From contig NZ_JQKV01000001.1 in NCBI RefSeq assembly GCF_000746205.1, positions 608,814-672,813 on the forward strand: a stretch of DNA of 64,000 nucleotides, read 5' to 3'. Source of the stretch: Halorubrum sp. BV1 (lineage in GTDB: Archaea > Halobacteriota > Halobacteria > Halobacteriales > Haloferacaceae). How positions within the stretch are numbered: position 1 is the first letter of the stretch; each line of letters starts with the position of its first letter. Of the stretch, positions 1 through 8,982 are shown piece after piece. The position numbers were made by a program, and so were the translations under genes. The notes below the pieces were generated by a model. The model had not been told where the DNA came from. It saw nothing but the letters and a program-made list of their open reading frames with translations, and did no database searches.

Positions 1-147
1 GCGGAGCGAGTAGCGCACCTTGTGGTGCGGGTAGCCCGTCTCGTTCGACATCTTCACGATGCCGATCGGTTCGTTTTCGATGACCATCCGCAGGACCTGG
101 AGGTGTCGTTCCAGCATGTCTACCTCCTTCTCTAGTCGATCTATCAT
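1..147 (-). CDS. Small winged-helix-type regulator-like protein, truncated by window edge
   Basis: The reverse strand encodes an N-terminus (MLERHLQVLRMVIENEP followed by GIVKMSNETGYPHHKVRYS) with no stop before base 1. The pattern of a short helix, then a segment ending in a recognition-helix-like HHKVRYSLR, resembles small haloarchaeal winged-helix proteins that react to a ligand or partner; the function is not known to me. Two starts are possible. The ATG at 147 lies about 30 nt from an AT-rich TTTTAAA element near 175-183, which fits leaderless transcription. The ATG at 117 has a strong GGAGGT ribosome site 5-6 nt upstream. It is transcribed divergently from purA. The C-terminus is outside the window. 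Confidence 0.65.
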   Translation of the reverse strand, partial: MIDRLEKEVDMLERHLQVLRMVIENEPIGIVKMSNETGYPHHKVRYSLR

Positions 148-427
148 GGCACATGTTAACTTGTCATGCCCCCGTTTAAAAGTTGCTGTCGGGAGCCGCC
201 GCGGACCGCTCGATCCAACGCTTTGACGTGGGGGGAGTTAACGTGTTCGGTCGCGGGGTTCGGCGAGAGGGGAGAGGCGCGTGACGTTGACGTCACATGC
301 ACTGCCTCAGGCGTGCACAAACGGGGACACAATTGGAGGTGACAGTGACTAGTGATCCACCGTTGTGCAATGCGTTCGTCCGCGGACCGTAATCGGTTTT
401 ACCCCCCGAAGGGAACACAGCGGTCGT

Positions 428-1780
428 ATGACACTCACCATCGTCGGCTCCCAACTGGGTGACGAGGGCAAGGGCGCGCTCGTCGACCGGTGGGGAGGGG
501 ACGCGGACGTCGTAGTCCGTTATCAGGGCGGCGACAACGCCGGCCACACCGTCGTCGAAGGGGGCACGGAGTACAAGCTTTCGCTCGTACCGAGCGGCGC
601 GGTCCGAGGCACGGTCGGCATCCTCGGAAACGGCTGTGTCGTCAATCCGCGCACGCTGTTCACGGAGATAGACGACCTGCGCGAGCGCGGGCTCGACCCC
701 GACGTGCGGGTCGCCCGCCGCGCGCACGTCATCATGCCGTATCACCGCGTGCTCGACGGGATCGAAGAGGAGGTCAAAGCCGACGACGACGCCGGCGACG
801 AGGTCGGTACGACCGGCCGCGGGATCGGCCCCACCTACGAGGACAAGGCGGGCCGACGGGGAATTCGGATCGCGGACCTCCTCGCGCCCGACGTGCTCCG
901 CGAGAAGCTCGAATACGCCGTGCCACAGAAGCGCGCGCTCGTCGAGGACGTGTACGGACTCGACCTGGCTGAGGACGACCGCGCCGAGGCGTTCGACGTC
1001 GACGCCCTCCACGAGGAGTTCACCCGTATCGGCGAGCGCCTCGCCAACGAGGAGATGACGGTCAACTGCTCGGATTACCTCAACCGCCGCAGCGACGCCG
1101 GCGATCGCATCCTCTTCGAGGGCGCACAGGGAACGCACATCGATGTCGACCACGGCAACTACCCGTTCGTCACCTCCTCGAACCCGACGGCTGGTGGAGC
1201 CGCGGTCGGCTCGGGGCTCGGGGTCACGACCGTCGGCGGCGGCGAAGTCGTCGGCATCGTGAAGGCGTACCTCTCGCGTGTCGGCTCGGGGCCGCTCCCG
1301 ACCGAACTCGACGGCGACGCCGAAGAAGAGGCGCTCGCCGACGACATCCGTGAGAAGGGCGGCGAGTTCGGGACGGTCACCGGTCGCCCGCGGCGGATCG
1401 GCTGGCTCGATCTCCCGATGTTACGGCACGCCGCGCGCGTCTCGGGGTTCACTGGCGTCGCCGTCAACCACGTCGACGTGCTGGCCGGGCTCGACGAGCT
1501 GAAAGTGTGTACGGCCTACGAGATCGACGGGGACGAACTGGACACCGTCCCCACCACGACCGAGCGGTGGGAGCGATGTGAGCCGGTCTACGAGACGCTC
1601 GACACCTGGGAGCCGTTCGACTCGGGCGCGGTCGCCGAGGCGGGATACGACGCGCTGCCCGCGGCGGCCCGCGAGTACCTCGCTTTCGTCGCCGACGAGA
1701 TCGACACGCCGGTGTACGCCGTCGGCGTCGGTCCCGACCGCGAGGAGACGGTCGAACTGACGAACCCGTTCGACGAGTAG
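428..1780 (+). CDS. purA: Adenylosuccinate synthetase
   Basis: This enzyme joins IMP and aspartate using GTP to give adenylosuccinate, the first committed step from IMP to AMP, in the cytoplasm. The 450-residue protein has the family N-terminal loop GSQLGDEGKGALVD (residues 7-20, catalytic Asp12) and the GGDNAGHTVV motif with the catalytic His40. Later it has the conserved TTGRGIGPTYEDKAGRRG segment and FEGAQGTHIDVDHG. Length is normal. The ATG at 428 is chosen because homology begins there and a TTTTA element lies at 397-401, about 28 nt upstream; an in-frame ATG at 365 would add 21 unrelated residues. It is followed by a decayed gene on the other strand, so it is probably monocistronic. Confidence 0.97.
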   Translation: MTLTIVGSQLGDEGKGALVDRWGGDADVVVRYQGGDNAGHTVVEGGTEYKLSLVPSGAVRGTVGILGNGCVVNPRTLFTEIDDLRERGLDPDVRVARRAHVIMPYHRVLDGIEEEVKADDDAGDEVGTTGRGIGPTYEDKAGRRGIRIADLLAPDVLREKLEYAVPQKRALVEDVYGLDLAEDDRAEAFDVDALHEEFTRIGERLANEEMTVNCSDYLNRRSDAGDRILFEGAQGTHIDVDHGNYPFVTSSNPTAGGAAVGSGLGVTTVGGGEVVGIVKAYLSRVGSGPLPTELDGDAEEEALADDIREKGGEFGTVTGRPRRIGWLDLPMLRHAARVSGFTGVAVNHVDVLAGLDELKVCTAYEIDGDELDTVPTTTERWERCEPVYETLDTWEPFDSGAVAEAGYDALPAAAREYLAFVADEIDTPVYAVGVGPDREETVELTNPFDE

Positions 1781-1796
1781 TCCACGCGGATCCGTT

Positions 1797-1974
1797 CTAC
1801 TGCGGATCGATCCCGTTCAGCCCTATCACGTCCTCGTCCGTCAGCGCCAGCCGCGCGACTCGGAGATTCGATTCGACGTGGTCGACGCTCGACGTTCCCG
1901 GAATCGAGAGCGCCACGACAGAGCTGGCGCAGCCACGCGAGCGCGACGTGGTGCGGACCACCCGCCGTGCCGAT
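1797..1974 (-). pseudogene. Aldo/keto reductase C-terminal remnant, frameshifted
   Basis: On the reverse strand a stretch reading VVALSIPGTSSVDHVESNL, then RVARLALTDEDVIGLNGI before the stop at 1797, matches the C-terminus of aldo/keto reductases (the cofactor-binding IPGTSS segment and the last helix). Just upstream, in a different frame, HHVALAWLRQ matches the preceding family motif (ALAWLLAQ). The two pieces lie next to each other but out of frame, and no N-terminal barrel is present, so only about 55 residues of a roughly 280-330-residue enzyme survive. A 27-nt tandem duplication sits at the broken end. It is a relic without expected activity. Confidence 0.6.
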
Positions 1975-2001
1975 CGGCGATGGACCACCCGCCGTGCCGA
2001 T
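1955..2001. repeat. Tandem direct repeat, 27-nt period
   Basis: The 20-nt segment GGACCACCCGCCGTGCCGAT occurs at 1955-1974 and again at 1982-2001, a period of 27 nt. It lies between the aldo/keto reductase remnant and the OsmC-like gene and marks the point where the remnant breaks off, so it probably arose by slippage or by end joining during decay. Confidence 0.85.
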
Positions 2002-2044
2002 GTCGGCAACCTTTATTCGGCCGCGACCGAACGCTAACCCGACT

Positions 2045-2443
2045 ATGGCAGACATCGAGACCACCACCGTCTCCGAGGACGGGTACGCCTGCACGAGCCA
2101 GGTCGGCGACTTCGACCTACAGATCGACGCGACCGACGAGACCGGACCGAACCCGAACGCCGCGCTCATCGCGACGTACGCCTCCTGTTACCTCCCCGCG
2201 TTCCGCGTCGGGGGCAGCCAGCGCGGCGAAGACGACCTCGGAAAGGTACAGATCGACGCCAGCGCCGACCTCGACGACGACGACGATCTGGAGGCCATCG
2301 CCTTCGACGTTCACGTCGAGGCCGACCTCGACGAGGAGACGGCCGCCGACATCGCCGAGCGCGCAGAGGGAATCTGTCACGTCCACAGCGCCCTCCGCGA
2401 GGACCTTCACGCGGAGGTCAGCGTCTACCCGAACGCGTTCTGA
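2045..2443 (+). CDS. OsmC-family protein
   Basis: This is a 132-residue protein of the OsmC/Ohr fold, a family of thiol peroxidases and related proteins that protect against organic hydroperoxides. The GPNPNAALIATYASCYLPAF segment holds the conserved central-helix Cys, and the second Cys lies in EGICHVHSAL near the C-terminus, as in active members. The surface is very acidic. The ATG at 2045 is preceded by a TTTATT element at about 2010-2016; a longer frame from 1967 would run through the tandem repeat and is not supported. The exact substrate is unknown. Confidence 0.85.
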   Translation: MADIETTTVSEDGYACTSQVGDFDLQIDATDETGPNPNAALIATYASCYLPAFRVGGSQRGEDDLGKVQIDASADLDDDDDLEAIAFDVHVEADLDEETAADIAERAEGICHVHSALREDLHAEVSVYPNAF

Positions 2444-2496
2444 GCGTCGGCCGCTGATCGCGCAGACCCGCGTTGCGCTCCGATCCGGTATCTCAC

Positions 2497-2501
2497 TTTT
2501 T
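2497..2501 (+). terminator. Possible oligo-T terminator after the OsmC-like gene
   Basis: A run of five T residues lies 54 nt past the stop of the OsmC-like gene, in the gap before the convergent kinase gene. Archaeal termination can occur at such T runs; this is a weak call from sequence alone. Confidence 0.25.
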
Positions 2502-2511
2502 CGGCCGCGAA

Positions 2512-5085
2512 CTACGGTCGCTCCACGCCGGTGAACTCGAACCGAGCGCCGCCCGACGCAGACGTTGTCAGCGTCACCTCCCACCCGTGTGCCGCGGCGA
2601 TGCTTTCGACGATCGCGAGCCCAAATCCGGTTCCCGCACCCGACGTCGAGTAGCCGCTCTCGAAGACAGCCTCCCGACGATCGTCGGGAATGCCGGGACC
2701 GTCGTCTTCGACGTAAAAACCGTCGGGGAGGTCGCCGATGACGACGCGAGATCCGCCGTGTTCGGCCGCGTTCCGCAGGAGGTTGCCGAGGAGCCGTTTG
2801 AGGCGACCGGCGTCCGCGAACAGCGTCTGGTCGGCCTCGACGGTGACGTCTATCGACACGTCGGCGTCGGTACCGGAGTCGCCGTCTGTCGCGGGTCCGT
2901 CGGCGGAGCCGTCGATCGGCGCGAACTCGTCTGCGGCGTAGCGGGTCGCCAGTTCGCCGAGGTCGATCGGCTCCGCGTCGTCGACCGCGTCACCCTGCCG
3001 CGCGAGCGTGAGCACGTCCTCTATCAGGCGCTCCATCTCGTCGAGCGCGCGCTCGCACCGCTCGTAGTAGTCGTCGTTGCCGGTCTCCATGGCGAGGTGC
3101 AGATATCCGGAGAGGACGTTGAGCGGGTTTCTGAGGTCGTGGGAGACAATGCTCGCGAACTCGTCAAGCCGCTCGTTCTCGCGCTCGATCTGCTGTTCGT
3201 ACGCCTTCCGCTCGGAGATGTCGCGGCTGCTGGCGAGGAACCGCGACTCCCCCTGCACGTCGATGCGACGGACGTGGACTTCGACGGGCAGCGACGTGTC
3301 GTCGGCGCGGCGAAACGTCGTCTCTAACCGGACCGTCTCGCCGGTCTCCAGCCCGTCCCAGATCTCGAACGCCTCCGTCTGGTTCATCTGCTCGTCGACG
3401 TCCCACACCGCGAGTTCGGTGATCTCGTCGTGGTCGTAGCCGAGTTCGGTGAGCATCGCCCGGTTCGCGTCGACGATCCGCCCCTCGTCGTCGTGGATAT
3501 CTATCATGTCGGGAGAGCCCTCATAAAGCGCCTCCAGCCGCGCCGAGGTGCGTTCGAGTCGCCGTTGACGGCGGCGCTCCGTGGTCACATCGCGGGAGAT
3601 ACTGAGGATGCCGTCGAACTCGCCGTCGATGAGGAGCCGCTGCAGCTCGTAGTCCACGATCGTTCCCGGCTGGTCCGGCAGGTCGAGTTCCACCGTTCCC
3701 GAGAGTCGATCGCGGTCGCCCGCGACGAGTTCGTCGAACGGGTCGCCGTCCGCCGTCTCGCGGATGCGGTCCACGAGGAGGCTCGGCTCGCCGGTGAGTT
3801 CGTCCGGCGACACGCCGTACTCCGATGCGACGTGATCGTTCACGAGCGAGAAGCGACCCTGTTCGTCGTACTCACACACGCTCTCGGGTAGCTCGTCGAG
3901 CAGCCGCCGGTAGCGTTCGAGCGCGCGCTCGCGCGCCTTCTCCTCGGTCACGTCGATGTGAATGCCGACGGCGCGCAGCGGCTCGCCGTCGTCGTCGCGC
4001 TCGACGACGCGCCCGCGGTCGCGGATCCACCGCCAGTCGCCCTGTTTCGATCGCATCCGGTGGTCGCACTGGTAGTACTCGGTGTCCCCGTCGAAGTGCG
4101 CTTGTAACGCCGCCCACACCCGGTCGATGTCGTCGGGATGGACGCGGTCTTCCCACTCCGAGAGATCGAACGCTATCTCCGAGGGATCGTAGCCGAGCAT
4201 CGCCGCCCAGCGGTCGTCGAACTGCACCTCGCCGGTGCGGACGTTCCAGTCCCAGACGGCCACGTCGGCACCCTCGACGGCGAGCTGGAGCCGCTCTGAC
4301 AGCTCTTCTAACTCGCGTTCGCGCGCTTTCCGCTCGGTCACATCTCGAAAGTACGCCGACAGACCGGTCGGCGAGGGGTATACGTCGATCTCGAGATCGG
4401 CGTCGATCAGGTCGGCGCGGTACTCGAAGGTCGTCGACTCCCCAGTCTCCATCGCGGAGCGGAGTTCCGATTCGAGAGCCGTCCCTTCGAGTCCCGGGAA
4501 ACAGTCCCAGATCCGCCGGCCGAGGAGGTCGTCTGCGTCCCGACCGAGGAGTTCGATCGCGTGGTCGTTGAGATACGTGAGTCGCCAGTCGTCGTCCAGC
4601 CCGCAGAAGGCGTCGGTCATCCGGTCGAGGTGGTCGGTGAGCCGTCGTTCCGCGCGGGTCCGCGAGACGGCGTCTTCGATCCGAGAGACGAGCGTTGCAA
4701 ACGGGTCCGAAAACTCCTCCTTCGGTACGTACTCGTCGACGCCCGCAGAGACGGCCTCGCTCGCGACGGTCCCCGACCCGTCCCTGACGAACAGGACGAA
4801 CGGCAGATCGCCGTGCCGGTCGCGAACCGCTTCGAGGAGGTCGATACCGTGCCCCTCGGGAAGATCGTGTTCGCTGACGACGCAGTCGACCGTTCCGCTA
4901 TCCAGCGTCCGGAGCACCTCGTCGCGGTCCGTCGTCGCCGTGGCCGTGACACGGGCGTTACGCCGGACGATCGCCGTGGCGATCGCGTCTGCGGCGCGGT
5001 CGTCTCCGGAAACAACGAGAACGTCGATCGGGGCTTCGGCCGCAGCCCCCGCGCCGGCTGACGATCCCGCCTCTCGTTCCGTCAT
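2512..5085 (-). CDS. Multi-PAS sensor histidine kinase with degenerate receiver domain
   Basis: The 857-residue soluble protein has, in order, a receiver-like domain (about 20-135), four PAS/PAC domains (about 150-640), a HisKA dimerisation domain with the H-box IVSHDLRNPLNVLSGYL near residue 645, and a C-terminal ATPase domain with an N-box (GNLLRNAAEHGG) and G-boxes (EDDGPGIPDD, GTGFGLAIV). It should autophosphorylate on the H-box histidine in response to a cytoplasmic signal sensed by a PAS domain. There is no membrane segment. In the receiver domain the expected phospho-acceptor Asp is Glu (VVSEHDLP) and the usual Thr of the FILFT motif is Val (FVLFV), so it probably cannot be phosphorylated. 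The ATG at 5085 has an AT-rich element near 5108-5116. No partner response regulator is adjacent. Confidence 0.93.
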   Translation of the reverse strand: MTEREAGSSAGAGAAAEAPIDVLVVSGDDRAADAIATAIVRRNARVTATATTDRDEVLRTLDSGTVDCVVSEHDLPEGHGIDLLEAVRDRHGDLPFVLFVRDGSGTVASEAVSAGVDEYVPKEEFSDPFATLVSRIEDAVSRTRAERRLTDHLDRMTDAFCGLDDDWRLTYLNDHAIELLGRDADDLLGRRIWDCFPGLEGTALESELRSAMETGESTTFEYRADLIDADLEIDVYPSPTGLSAYFRDVTERKARERELEELSERLQLAVEGADVAVWDWNVRTGEVQFDDRWAAMLGYDPSEIAFDLSEWEDRVHPDDIDRVWAALQAHFDGDTEYYQCDHRMRSKQGDWRWIRDRGRVVERDDDGEPLRAVGIHIDVTEEKARERALERYRRLLDELPESVCEYDEQGRFSLVNDHVASEYGVSPDELTGEPSLLVDRIRETADGDPFDELVAGDRDRLSGTVELDLPDQPGTIVDYELQRLLIDGEFDGILSISRDVTTERRRQRRLERTSARLEALYEGSPDMIDIHDDEGRIVDANRAMLTELGYDHDEITELAVWDVDEQMNQTEAFEIWDGLETGETVRLETTFRRADDTSLPVEVHVRRIDVQGESRFLASSRDISERKAYEQQIERENERLDEFASIVSHDLRNPLNVLSGYLHLAMETGNDDYYERCERALDEMERLIEDVLTLARQGDAVDDAEPIDLGELATRYAADEFAPIDGSADGPATDGDSGTDADVSIDVTVEADQTLFADAGRLKRLLGNLLRNAAEHGGSRVVIGDLPDGFYVEDDGPGIPDDRREAVFESGYSTSGAGTGFGLAIVESIAAAHGWEVTLTTSASGGARFEFTGVERP

Positions 5086-5143
5086 TCGATAGTGCTCACG
5101 GGACTCAATATGATAATCGTTCGCATATCGCTGCCCGCGAGTG

Positions 5144-5329
5144 TCATCCGCCCGCGTAGGTGACCACCGCGCTGGAGGCGGCGTAGCCGATGGCGGCGAC
5201 GACGCCACCCGCCGCGAGCGCGAGCACGAAGTCTCGCCCGAGCGCGTACGCCGACAGGAACCCTACCATGCCCGCACCGTTCGCGCACAGGAGGCGGAGT
5301 GTCCGGTAGTTCGGTGTCCGAGAACTCAC
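5144..5329 (-). CDS. Small membrane protein, unknown function
   Basis: This 61-residue protein starts with GTG at 5329 (N-terminus VSSRTPNYRTLRLLC) and carries two hydrophobic helices, about 18-30 and 34-58, rich in Ala, Gly and Val. A T-rich element near 5349-5355 fits leaderless initiation at the GTG. It lies just upstream of the sensor kinase gene on the same strand (59-nt gap), but the kinase has its own promoter-like element. I do not recognise a family. Confidence 0.6.
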   Translation of the reverse strand: MSSRTPNYRTLRLLCANGAGMVGFLSAYALGRDFVLALAAGGVVAAIGYAASSAVVTYAGG

Positions 5330-5477
5330 GCGTTCGCTACGCGGCACGACGACAAAAACACCGCGCTGCGGTCTGCGGTGCGTGTCCCCGGAGGCCGCGG
5401 AGCCGGCCACCGGTCCGAGTCGGGGACCGTGACACACCGGGGATCTGTTTAGGGGGGATGCCGCGGCCACCCCGGGT

Positions 5478-6026
5478 ATGCGACGCCAACGAAGCGCCGA
5501 CCGGGACCGAGAGATCGGCGGACGGTCGGCGCGCGGCCAGCGGCGAACACGCGGCCGAGGCCGGGCGCGCGGCCGGCGGCGAACACCCGGACGACAGCGG
5601 ACGACCGACCGGATGCAGTCAACCGACCGGCGACCCCGGAGCCGGCCGCGACGGTCGCGCCGGTCCGATCGCTCGCGGCCGCGAGAGAGACGGATCGGCG
5701 GCGGTCGGCGGCGTCGATTCGTCCGAACTGCGGCGGGCGCGGTCGTCGCGATCGGGGCGTCGATCCCGCCAGCCGCCGGCCTCGCTGCGGTCGCGGCCGC
5801 CGTGTTGGGAGACGGAGATGGCCTGATCGAAACGGCAGGTGGGTCGGACGCGATCGCGGTGGGGCTCGGTTCGGATGTCGTCGTCCCGGCGGCGGCCTCC
5901 GCGATCTGGACTGCCGGCGGTGAGTGGACGCTCCTCGTCGCGGCCCTCCTCGTGTTCGGCGGCTGGGTGGTGTCTGCGGCGACGGCGGTGCGGGTCGCCG
6001 CTCGGATCGCCGCGTTGCGCGCGTGA
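5478..6026 (+). CDS. Arg-rich N-terminus plus two-helix membrane protein, unknown function
   Basis: The 182-residue product has an extremely Arg-rich first ~85 residues, then two hydrophobic segments (about 88-110 and 155-175) separated by an acidic loop. The hydrophobic half shows strong G/C third-position bias in this frame, supporting coding. The Arg-rich half has weaker bias and contains a 36-nt repeat. A TTTAGG element about 28 nt upstream of 5478 supports this start, but a shorter protein from the Met at residue 46 (base 5613) is also possible. A basic head is unusual in an acidic halophile proteome. The gap to trpS is 69 nt. I do not recognise a family. Confidence 0.5.
   Translation: MRRQRSADRDREIGGRSARGQRRTRGRGRARGRRRTPGRQRTTDRMQSTDRRPRSRPRRSRRSDRSRPRERRIGGGRRRRFVRTAAGAVVAIGASIPPAAGLAAVAAAVLGDGDGLIETAGGSDAIAVGLGSDVVVPAAASAIWTAGGEWTLLVAALLVFGGWVVSAATAVRVAARIAALRA
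5528..5586. repeat. Imperfect direct repeat, 36-nt period, in coding sequence
   Basis: A 23-nt segment at 5528-5550 recurs with one mismatch at 5564-5586. The 36-nt period keeps the frame and duplicates an Arg/Gly-rich 12-residue unit in the Arg-rich head of the membrane protein. Confidence 0.7.
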
Positions 6027-6095
6027 GCCCCCACCGGCGTCCGTCGCGACGGGCGCAAGCGAACGGTTTTTGCATCGACCGACGGGAGGAGGCGT

Positions 6096-7694
6096 ATGGA
6101 CGAGGACACCCCCGGCGACGGCGGGACAGAGCGCGCGGACGCCGAACCGAGCGAGGACGTCGCGCTCGACCCGTGGGGGTCGGCGTCGGTCGGCGACTAC
6201 GCTGACCTGTTCGCGGAGTTCGGCATCGAGGCGTTCGACGACGTCGCCGACGACGTGACCGACCCGCACTACCTGATGCGACGCGGCGTCATCTTCGGCC
6301 ACCGCGAGTACGACGCGGTCGCGGAGGCGATGGCGAACGACGAGCCGTTCGCGGCCCTTTCCGGGTTCATGCCGACGGGTGATCCGCACATCGGCCACAA
6401 ACTCGTCTTCGACGAGATCATCTGGCACCAACGGCAGGGCGCGGACGCCTTCGGGCTGATCGCGGATCTGGAGGCACACTCCGCGCGCGGGATGTCGTGG
6501 GACGAGATCGACGAGCACGCCCGGAACTATCTGCTGTCGCTCTTGGCGCTCGGCTTCGACGCCGAGGAGGGCGAACTCTACCGGCAGTCCGACAACCGCG
6601 CGGTCCAAGATTTGGGGTTCGAACTCGGCTCGAAGGCGAACTTCTCCGAGTTCGAGGCGATCTACGGGTTCGACGGCGAGACGAACATCTCACACATGCA
6701 AAGCGTCGTGACCCAGACGGCCGACATCCTCTACCCCCAGCTCGTCGACGAGCCGAAACCCACGGTGATCCCGGTCGGTCCCGACCAGGACCCGCACGTC
6801 CGGCTCACTCGCGATCTGGCGACCCGGGTGCGGTACTTCAAGGTGACAGAGGCGTTCGCGAGTTTCGAGCTGGACGACGACGAACGACGGCTCGTGCGGG
6901 CGGCGTACGACGCGCTCGCCGCCGACGTCGACGACGCGGAGACCGACGTGCGGTGTGCGGAGGCCGCCGACTGGCTCGCGGAGTACGAGCCGCCCGAATC
7001 CGGAGACGACGACGCTCCCCTCGCCGACGCGAAGCCGAGCGCGCTCGACAAACTTCGCGCTGGCGGGAAAGAACCGCTCCGTCCACGAGTCCGCTTCTTC
7101 GATCGAAACGCCACCGACGAGGCGTTCGAGGCGCTCATCGAGGCCGTCGACGGTGAAAAGCGCGTCTTCGAGGGGCACGTCGACGCCTTCGGTCTCACTC
7201 GCAGCGAGGCCGAGTCGCTGGCGCGGGAAGTCGAGATCGAGACTGGCGGCTTCGGCTTTCGGCAGCCCTCCTCGATCTATCATCGATTCATGACCGGGCT
7301 CACCGGCGGGAAGATGTCCTCTTCTATCCCGGCGAGCCACATCTCGCTTTTAGACGACCCCGAGGACGGCTACGACAAGGTGAAGGCGGCGGCGACGGGC
7401 GGACGCGACACGGCCGACGAGCAGCGCGAAAAGGGCGGCGAGGCCGACGAGTGTCCCGTCTACGAGCTGTACGCCTACTTGCTCGCCGGCGACGACGATG
7501 GGCTGACGAAGACCGTGTACTCCGAGTGCGTCAACGGCGAACGCCTCTGTGGCGGCTGCAAGGAACAGGCGGCAGAGCTGATGCGGGAGTTCCTCGAAGA
7601 GCACCAAGCGAAGCGCGAGGAGGCGGAGGCTCTGCTCGACGACCTCGACATCGATCTCGACTCGGACCGGCGGGGGACCGGCGGCGAGCACTGA
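6096..7694 (+). CDS. trpS: Tryptophan--tRNA ligase
   Basis: This class I aminoacyl-tRNA synthetase charges tRNA-Trp. The 532-residue sequence has the HIGH-like signature PHIGHK (about 97-102) after GFMPTGD, and the second signature GGKMSSS near residue 405. A late CGGCKEQAAELM segment follows. It has an acidic N-terminal extension of about 50 residues and an acidic insertion around 290-310, common in halophiles. The ATG at 6096 lies about 28 nt after a GGTTTTTGC element. The window also carries a tRNA-Trp gene at 57.6 kb. Archaeal and eukaryotic-type TrpS is the family match. Confidence 0.95.
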   Translation: MDEDTPGDGGTERADAEPSEDVALDPWGSASVGDYADLFAEFGIEAFDDVADDVTDPHYLMRRGVIFGHREYDAVAEAMANDEPFAALSGFMPTGDPHIGHKLVFDEIIWHQRQGADAFGLIADLEAHSARGMSWDEIDEHARNYLLSLLALGFDAEEGELYRQSDNRAVQDLGFELGSKANFSEFEAIYGFDGETNISHMQSVVTQTADILYPQLVDEPKPTVIPVGPDQDPHVRLTRDLATRVRYFKVTEAFASFELDDDERRLVRAAYDALAADVDDAETDVRCAEAADWLAEYEPPESGDDDAPLADAKPSALDKLRAGGKEPLRPRVRFFDRNATDEAFEALIEAVDGEKRVFEGHVDAFGLTRSEAESLAREVEIETGGFGFRQPSSIYHRFMTGLTGGKMSSSIPASHISLLDDPEDGYDKVKAAATGGRDTADEQREKGGEADECPVYELYAYLLAGDDDGLTKTVYSECVNGERLCGGCKEQAAELMREFLEEHQAKREEAEALLDDLDIDLDSDRRGTGGEH

Positions 7695-7833
7695 TACTAC
7701 ATTATTTCGAAACGGAGTTGTTTACGTCCACTCCGTAGCGAGGTCGAATAAACCGACGGATTACTCACGCCGTAGTTAATTCCAATCCCCGGTTCTCGAA
7801 AACATTATGCGGGACCCCGCTCGAATGGGAGAT

Positions 7834-8901
7834 ATGACACGCGTGGGCGTCAACGGGTACGGCACGATCGGCAAGCGGGTCGCGGACGCGATCGCGGCCC
7901 AACCCGACATGGAACTCGTGGGCGTGACGAAAACCAGTCCGAACTACGGTGCGGAAGCGGCGATCCGACGCGGATACGACTTGTACGCCGCGATCGACGA
8001 TCGCGTCGGCGAGTTCGAGACCGCAGGGCTCACCGTCTCGGGGACGCTCAGCGACCTGCTCGACGACATCGACGTGATCGTCGACTGCGCTCCCTCCGGG
8101 ATCGGCGAACAGAATCGCCCGGTCTACGAGGCGCACGACGTCCCCGCCGTGTATCAGGGCGGCGAGGACGCGGACATCGCCGACGCCTCGTTCAACGCCC
8201 GCGCGAGCGGCGACGAGGTCGTCGGCGCGGACTCCCTTCGCGTCGTCTCGTGTAACTCTACCGGCCTCTCGCGGATCCTCGCTCCGCTCGACGAGGAATT
8301 CGGCGTCGACAAGGCCCGCGTCACGCTCGTCCGCCGCGGCGGTGATCCGAGCGAGACAGACCGGGGGCCGATAAACGACGTGATCCCGGACCCGGCGACG
8401 GTTCCCTCACACCACGGTCCGGACGTCAACGAGATCCTTCCCGACATCGACATCGACACCGCGGCGCTCAAAGCGCCCGTGACCGGGATGCACACCCACA
8501 GCGTCAACGTCACGCTCGAGTCGGAACCGCCGGCCGCGGCCGTCCGGGACCTGCTCGCCGAGCAGTCTCGGGTGTTTCAGATCCCCGAAAGGGCCGGTAT
8601 CGACGGGGCGGGAACACTCAAAGACTACGCCTCAGACCTGGGACGACCGCGGGGCGACCTCTGGGAGAACTGCGTCTGGGAGGAGTCCGTGAGCGTCGAG
8701 GGTCGGGACCTGTACCTGTTCCAGAACGTCCACCAGGAGGCCGACGTGGTCCCCGAGAACGTCGACGCGGTCCGCACGCTCGCGACGGACGTGTCCCGCG
8801 CGGAGTCGGTCGCTCGCACGAACGAGACGCTCGGCGTGGGGCTCGACAGTCTCCTCTCCGACGGTGGCGCGGTGCAAGCGCCGATGGCGGCCGACGACTG
8901 A
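7834..8901 (+). CDS. gap: Type II glyceraldehyde-3-phosphate dehydrogenase
   Basis: The archaeal phosphorylating GAPDH interconverts glyceraldehyde-3-phosphate and 1,3-bisphosphoglycerate with NAD(P). The 355-residue protein opens with the Rossmann motif VGVNGYGTIGKRVADA and carries the catalytic Cys in VVSCNSTGLSR near residue 140, followed by the RRGGDPSETDRGPIND segment typical of type II enzymes. The ATG at 7834 is chosen because homology starts at MTRVGVNGYG; a TATA-like ACATTATG lies about 28 nt upstream, and longer in-frame starts at 7807 or 7825 add unrelated residues. In haloarchaea this enzyme is usually assigned to gluconeogenesis. Confidence 0.95.
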   Translation: MTRVGVNGYGTIGKRVADAIAAQPDMELVGVTKTSPNYGAEAAIRRGYDLYAAIDDRVGEFETAGLTVSGTLSDLLDDIDVIVDCAPSGIGEQNRPVYEAHDVPAVYQGGEDADIADASFNARASGDEVVGADSLRVVSCNSTGLSRILAPLDEEFGVDKARVTLVRRGGDPSETDRGPINDVIPDPATVPSHHGPDVNEILPDIDIDTAALKAPVTGMHTHSVNVTLESEPPAAAVRDLLAEQSRVFQIPERAGIDGAGTLKDYASDLGRPRGDLWENCVWEESVSVEGRDLYLFQNVHQEADVVPENVDAVRTLATDVSRAESVARTNETLGVGLDSLLSDGGAVQAPMAADD

Positions 8902-8982
8902 CCCGCCCTCCTCTGGACCGTCAACTGGTCACGACCGATGTTCGCCGGAGCGTCCGCAATCGACACCTGTGTCGTCGTCGCG

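Noticed and set aside
1955..2001. Possible CRISPR-like repeat
   Set aside because: Only two copies exist with a 7-nt gap and no cas genes; it is a simple tandem duplication. No CRISPR array was seen anywhere in the window.
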